Positions 5,679 through 8,131 of a stretch of 8,131 nucleotides of DNA are shown here, piece after piece. Numbering within the stretch: position 1 is the stretch's first letter; each line of letters opens with the position of its first letter. A model generated the notes under the pieces. That model worked only from the letters and a program-made list of their open reading frames with translations. It ran no database searches and had not been told where the DNA came from. Position numbers and translations under genes: made by a program. Origin of the DNA: an uncultured Hyphomicrobiales bacterium (GTDB lineage: Bacteria > Pseudomonadota > Alphaproteobacteria > Rhizobiales > Xanthobacteraceae); assembly GCA_903891395.1 (NCBI GenBank), contig CAITEM010000169.1, forward strand, positions 1 through 8,131. Direction: 5' to 3'.

Positions 5679-5712
5679 ACGGGCGGACTCATTCCTGCCG
5701 TTTGTTTTTTTT
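5679..5712 (+). terminator. Probable terminator after the GIY-YIG-like gene
   Basis: An imperfect stem (ACGG, 2x2 mismatch, GGA paired with TCC and CCGT; 5679-5687 with 5693-5701) closes a 5-nt loop. It is followed by a 12-base T-rich run interrupted by one G (5701-5712). It lies 24 bp after the stop at 5655. Confidence 0.6.
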
Positions 5713-5741
5713 GCGCGTCTTCCGGCGGGCTGCGGACTTCG

Positions 5742-5747
5742 TATAGT
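5742..5747 (+). promoter_or_regulatory. Candidate -10 box for the alpha/beta hydrolase gene
   Basis: TATAGT lies about 100 bp before the hydrolase start and just after the preceding terminator. The -35 region is a poor match (TCTTCC at 5718-5723 with an 18-bp spacer). The implied leader is about 97 nt; no riboswitch or leader ORF was recognised in it. Confidence 0.35.
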
Positions 5748-5850
5748 CTTTGCTTCGTGTCGGGGCAGGCGACGTCACGCCCTGGCAACAGAAAGAATAT
5801 CTGGACCGCAAGAATGAGCGGCAACAAAATACGACGCTGGGAAAACGCTC

Positions 5851-6714
5851 ATGCCTTACGCGACCACGCCCGACAAGGTGAAGCTCTATTACGAGGAAGT
5901 CGGCCAAGGGACGCCGATTCTATTCGTGCATGAGTTCGCCGCCGACCATCGCGGCTGGGAGCCGCAGATGCGCGAGTTCGGCAAGCGCCATCGCTGCATC
6001 GCCTATTCGGCGCGCGGCTATACGCCGTCGGACGTGCCGGCTGACAAGAGCGCCTACACTTACCGGCATGTGATGCGCGACTGTGTCGCCGTGCTCGATC
6101 ATCTCAAGATCGACAGAGCGCATCTCGTCGGCCTGTCGATGGGCGGCTACACCGCTCTGCAGGTCGCGCTCAATCATCCGGGCCGGGTGCGCTCGCTGGT
6201 GCTGGCGGGCACCGGCTCGGGCAGCGTGCGCGGCTTCACCGAGACCGTTCACAAGCATTCGCGCGACCTGGCCGATACGTTCGAGCGCGACGGCGCGGCG
6301 AAGGTGGCCGAGACTTACGGCTACGGGCCGGCCCGTGTGCAGTTTCTGATCAAGGACCCGCGCGGCTTTGCCGAGTTCACGGCGATGCTGGCGCAGCACG
6401 ACGCGCAGGGTTCGGCCAACACATCGCGCGGCTTTCAGGGCGGGCGGCCCTCGCTCTATGATTTCGAGGCCGAGATCGCCGAGCTCAAGACCCCGGCATT
6501 GGTCGTGGTTGGCGATGAAGACGAGCGTTGCATCGAGCCGAGCTTGTTTCTGAAGAAAACGATTGCCGCGTCCGGGCTGGTGATGATGCCCAAGACCGGC
6601 CACGTCGTGAATCTGGAGGAGCCGGATCTGTTCAACCAGGCGGTCGGCGATTTCATCGCCAGGGCCGAGGCCGGGCGCTGGCCGCCGCGCGATCCGAGGT
6701 CGATACAAGACTAG
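5851..6714 (+). CDS. Alpha/beta-fold hydrolase
   Basis: This 287-aa protein has a complete alpha/beta hydrolase layout. The early strand ILFVHEF (23-29) leads to the oxyanion-hole region. The nucleophile elbow is GLSMGGY (94-100) with Ser96. The acid is in VVVGDEDERC (218-227), most likely D224 or D222. The catalytic histidine is H251 in KTGHVVNLEEP (248-258). The N-terminal DKVKLYYEEVGQGTPILFVH resembles esterases, C-C bond hydrolases and 3-oxoadipate enol-lactonase-like proteins, but no substrate-specific feature was recognised. The usual HG oxyanion motif reads HE, and a cap of roughly 70-80 residues lies between the nucleophile and acid segments. There is no signal peptide, so the protein is probably cytoplasmic. 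The ATG is preceded by a weak GGGAAAA stretch. It follows a terminator and appears to be its own transcription unit. Confidence 0.92.
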   Translation: MPYATTPDKVKLYYEEVGQGTPILFVHEFAADHRGWEPQMREFGKRHRCIAYSARGYTPSDVPADKSAYTYRHVMRDCVAVLDHLKIDRAHLVGLSMGGYTALQVALNHPGRVRSLVLAGTGSGSVRGFTETVHKHSRDLADTFERDGAAKVAETYGYGPARVQFLIKDPRGFAEFTAMLAQHDAQGSANTSRGFQGGRPSLYDFEAEIAELKTPALVVVGDEDERCIEPSLFLKKTIAASGLVMMPKTGHVVNLEEPDLFNQAVGDFIARAEAGRWPPRDPRSIQD

Positions 6715-6734
6715 TGGAACTTATGGACGTTCCA
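6715..6734. repeat. Inverted repeat TGGAAC-N8-GTTCCA upstream of the DUF1328 gene
   Basis: TGGAAC (6715-6720) and GTTCCA (6729-6734) form a perfect 6-bp inverted repeat starting immediately after the hydrolase stop codon. GGAAC (6716-6720) also matches the -35 element of EcfG general-stress promoters. The best -10 candidate, CGAT at 6736-6739, lies 15 bp away instead of the usual 16-17 bp before CGTT, so the promoter reading is weak. Confidence 0.35.
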
Positions 6735-6778
6735 ACGATTGACGGCACAGAAGTTCCGATCCGCGCCAGGAGTATTCG

Positions 6779-6955
6779 ATGCTGAAATGGGCCGCCGTGT
6801 TTCTGTTGATCGCCATCGTCGCCGGCATTTTCGGCTTCAGCGGCGTCGAAGAGGCCTCGGCCAGCATCGCCAAGGTGCTGTTCGGCATCTTCATGGTGCT
6901 GTTTCTTGGCGCGATCTTCATCGGCCTCGCCATCGGGCGCGGCCTGTCGTCGTAG
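6779..6955 (+). CDS. Small DUF1328-type membrane protein (YtjA-like)
   Basis: This 58-aa protein starts MLKWAAVFLLIAIVAGIFGF and then has SGVEEASASIAKVLFGIFMVL, followed by FIGLAIGRGLSS. It has two hydrophobic segments (about residues 4-20 and 32-52) joined by a short linker containing two Glu. This length, N-terminal MLxWA and AxIAKxLF core match the DUF1328/YtjA family of small inner-membrane proteins, whose biochemical role is unknown. AGGAG (6768-6772) with a 6-nt spacer gives a strong ribosome binding site. It lies 64 bp after the hydrolase gene on the same strand and converges on gyrB, with 21 bp between the stops. Relatives in Rhizobiales are often linked to general stress; that link here is inference. 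Confidence 0.88.
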   Translation: MLKWAAVFLLIAIVAGIFGFSGVEEASASIAKVLFGIFMVLFLGAIFIGLAIGRGLSS

Positions 6956-6976
6956 CCGGCCGCGACGTCGATGCGT

Positions 6977-8131
<1,155 letters not shown>

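Noticed and set aside
5812..5930. Possible 39-aa leader ORF overlapping the alpha/beta hydrolase start
   Set aside because: Arg-rich out-of-frame translation with no Shine-Dalgarno and no recognisable motif; most of it lies inside the hydrolase coding sequence.
5920..6708. 262-aa open frame on the minus strand
   Set aside because: Antisense to the alpha/beta hydrolase, which has its full catalytic triad. The shadow translation has no motif.

Overview
The window looks like chromosomal DNA of a GC-rich alphaproteobacterium, probably order Hyphomicrobiales (Rhizobiales) near Bradyrhizobium/Rhodopseudomonas/Xanthobacteraceae. The reasons are the strong G/C third-position bias, the trpS-usp-nifU gene order, the rhizobial form of the universal stress protein, and a palindromic intergenic repeat (244-292) of a type familiar from that group. 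The placement comes from pattern recognition, not from a search.

Left block, minus strand, read right to left: trpS (tryptophanyl-tRNA synthetase, 927-1961), a UspA-family protein (381-878) and the first 75 codons of a NifU/NfuA-type Fe-S scaffold gene (1-225, cut by the window edge). The three genes point the same way. usp follows trpS by 48 bp. The 155-bp usp-nifU gap carries the palindromic repeat and a possible separate promoter.

Middle block, plus strand: a PfkB/ribokinase-family kinase of the adenosine-kinase-like type (2147-3148) is transcribed divergently from trpS and has a recognisable promoter. It is followed by a 293-aa single-pass membrane protein of unknown function (3244-4125). 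An unusual cluster of GGTAACC/GGTTACC motifs forming a long hairpin lies between them. A textbook intrinsic terminator (4150-4179) closes this unit. Next come a secreted MBL-fold protein with an altered metal-binding signature (4263-5123), a small protein with a degenerate GIY-YIG-like N-terminus (5287-5655) and an alpha/beta hydrolase with an intact triad (5851-6714). Likely terminators separate these genes, so they appear to be mostly single-gene units.

Right end: a 58-aa DUF1328-type membrane protein (6779-6955) converges, with only 21 bp between stop codons, on the 3' part of gyrB (6977-8131, minus strand, 5' end outside the window).

Most of the window is core or conserved accessory chromosome. 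I see no insertion sequence, phage gene, CRISPR array, tRNA, rRNA or toxin-antitoxin pair, and no intergenic stretch over 300 bp. I did not find a convincing new multi-gene system. The points most worth a second look are the GGTAACC hairpin cluster, the metal-site changes in the MBL protein and the degenerate GIY-YIG-like protein.
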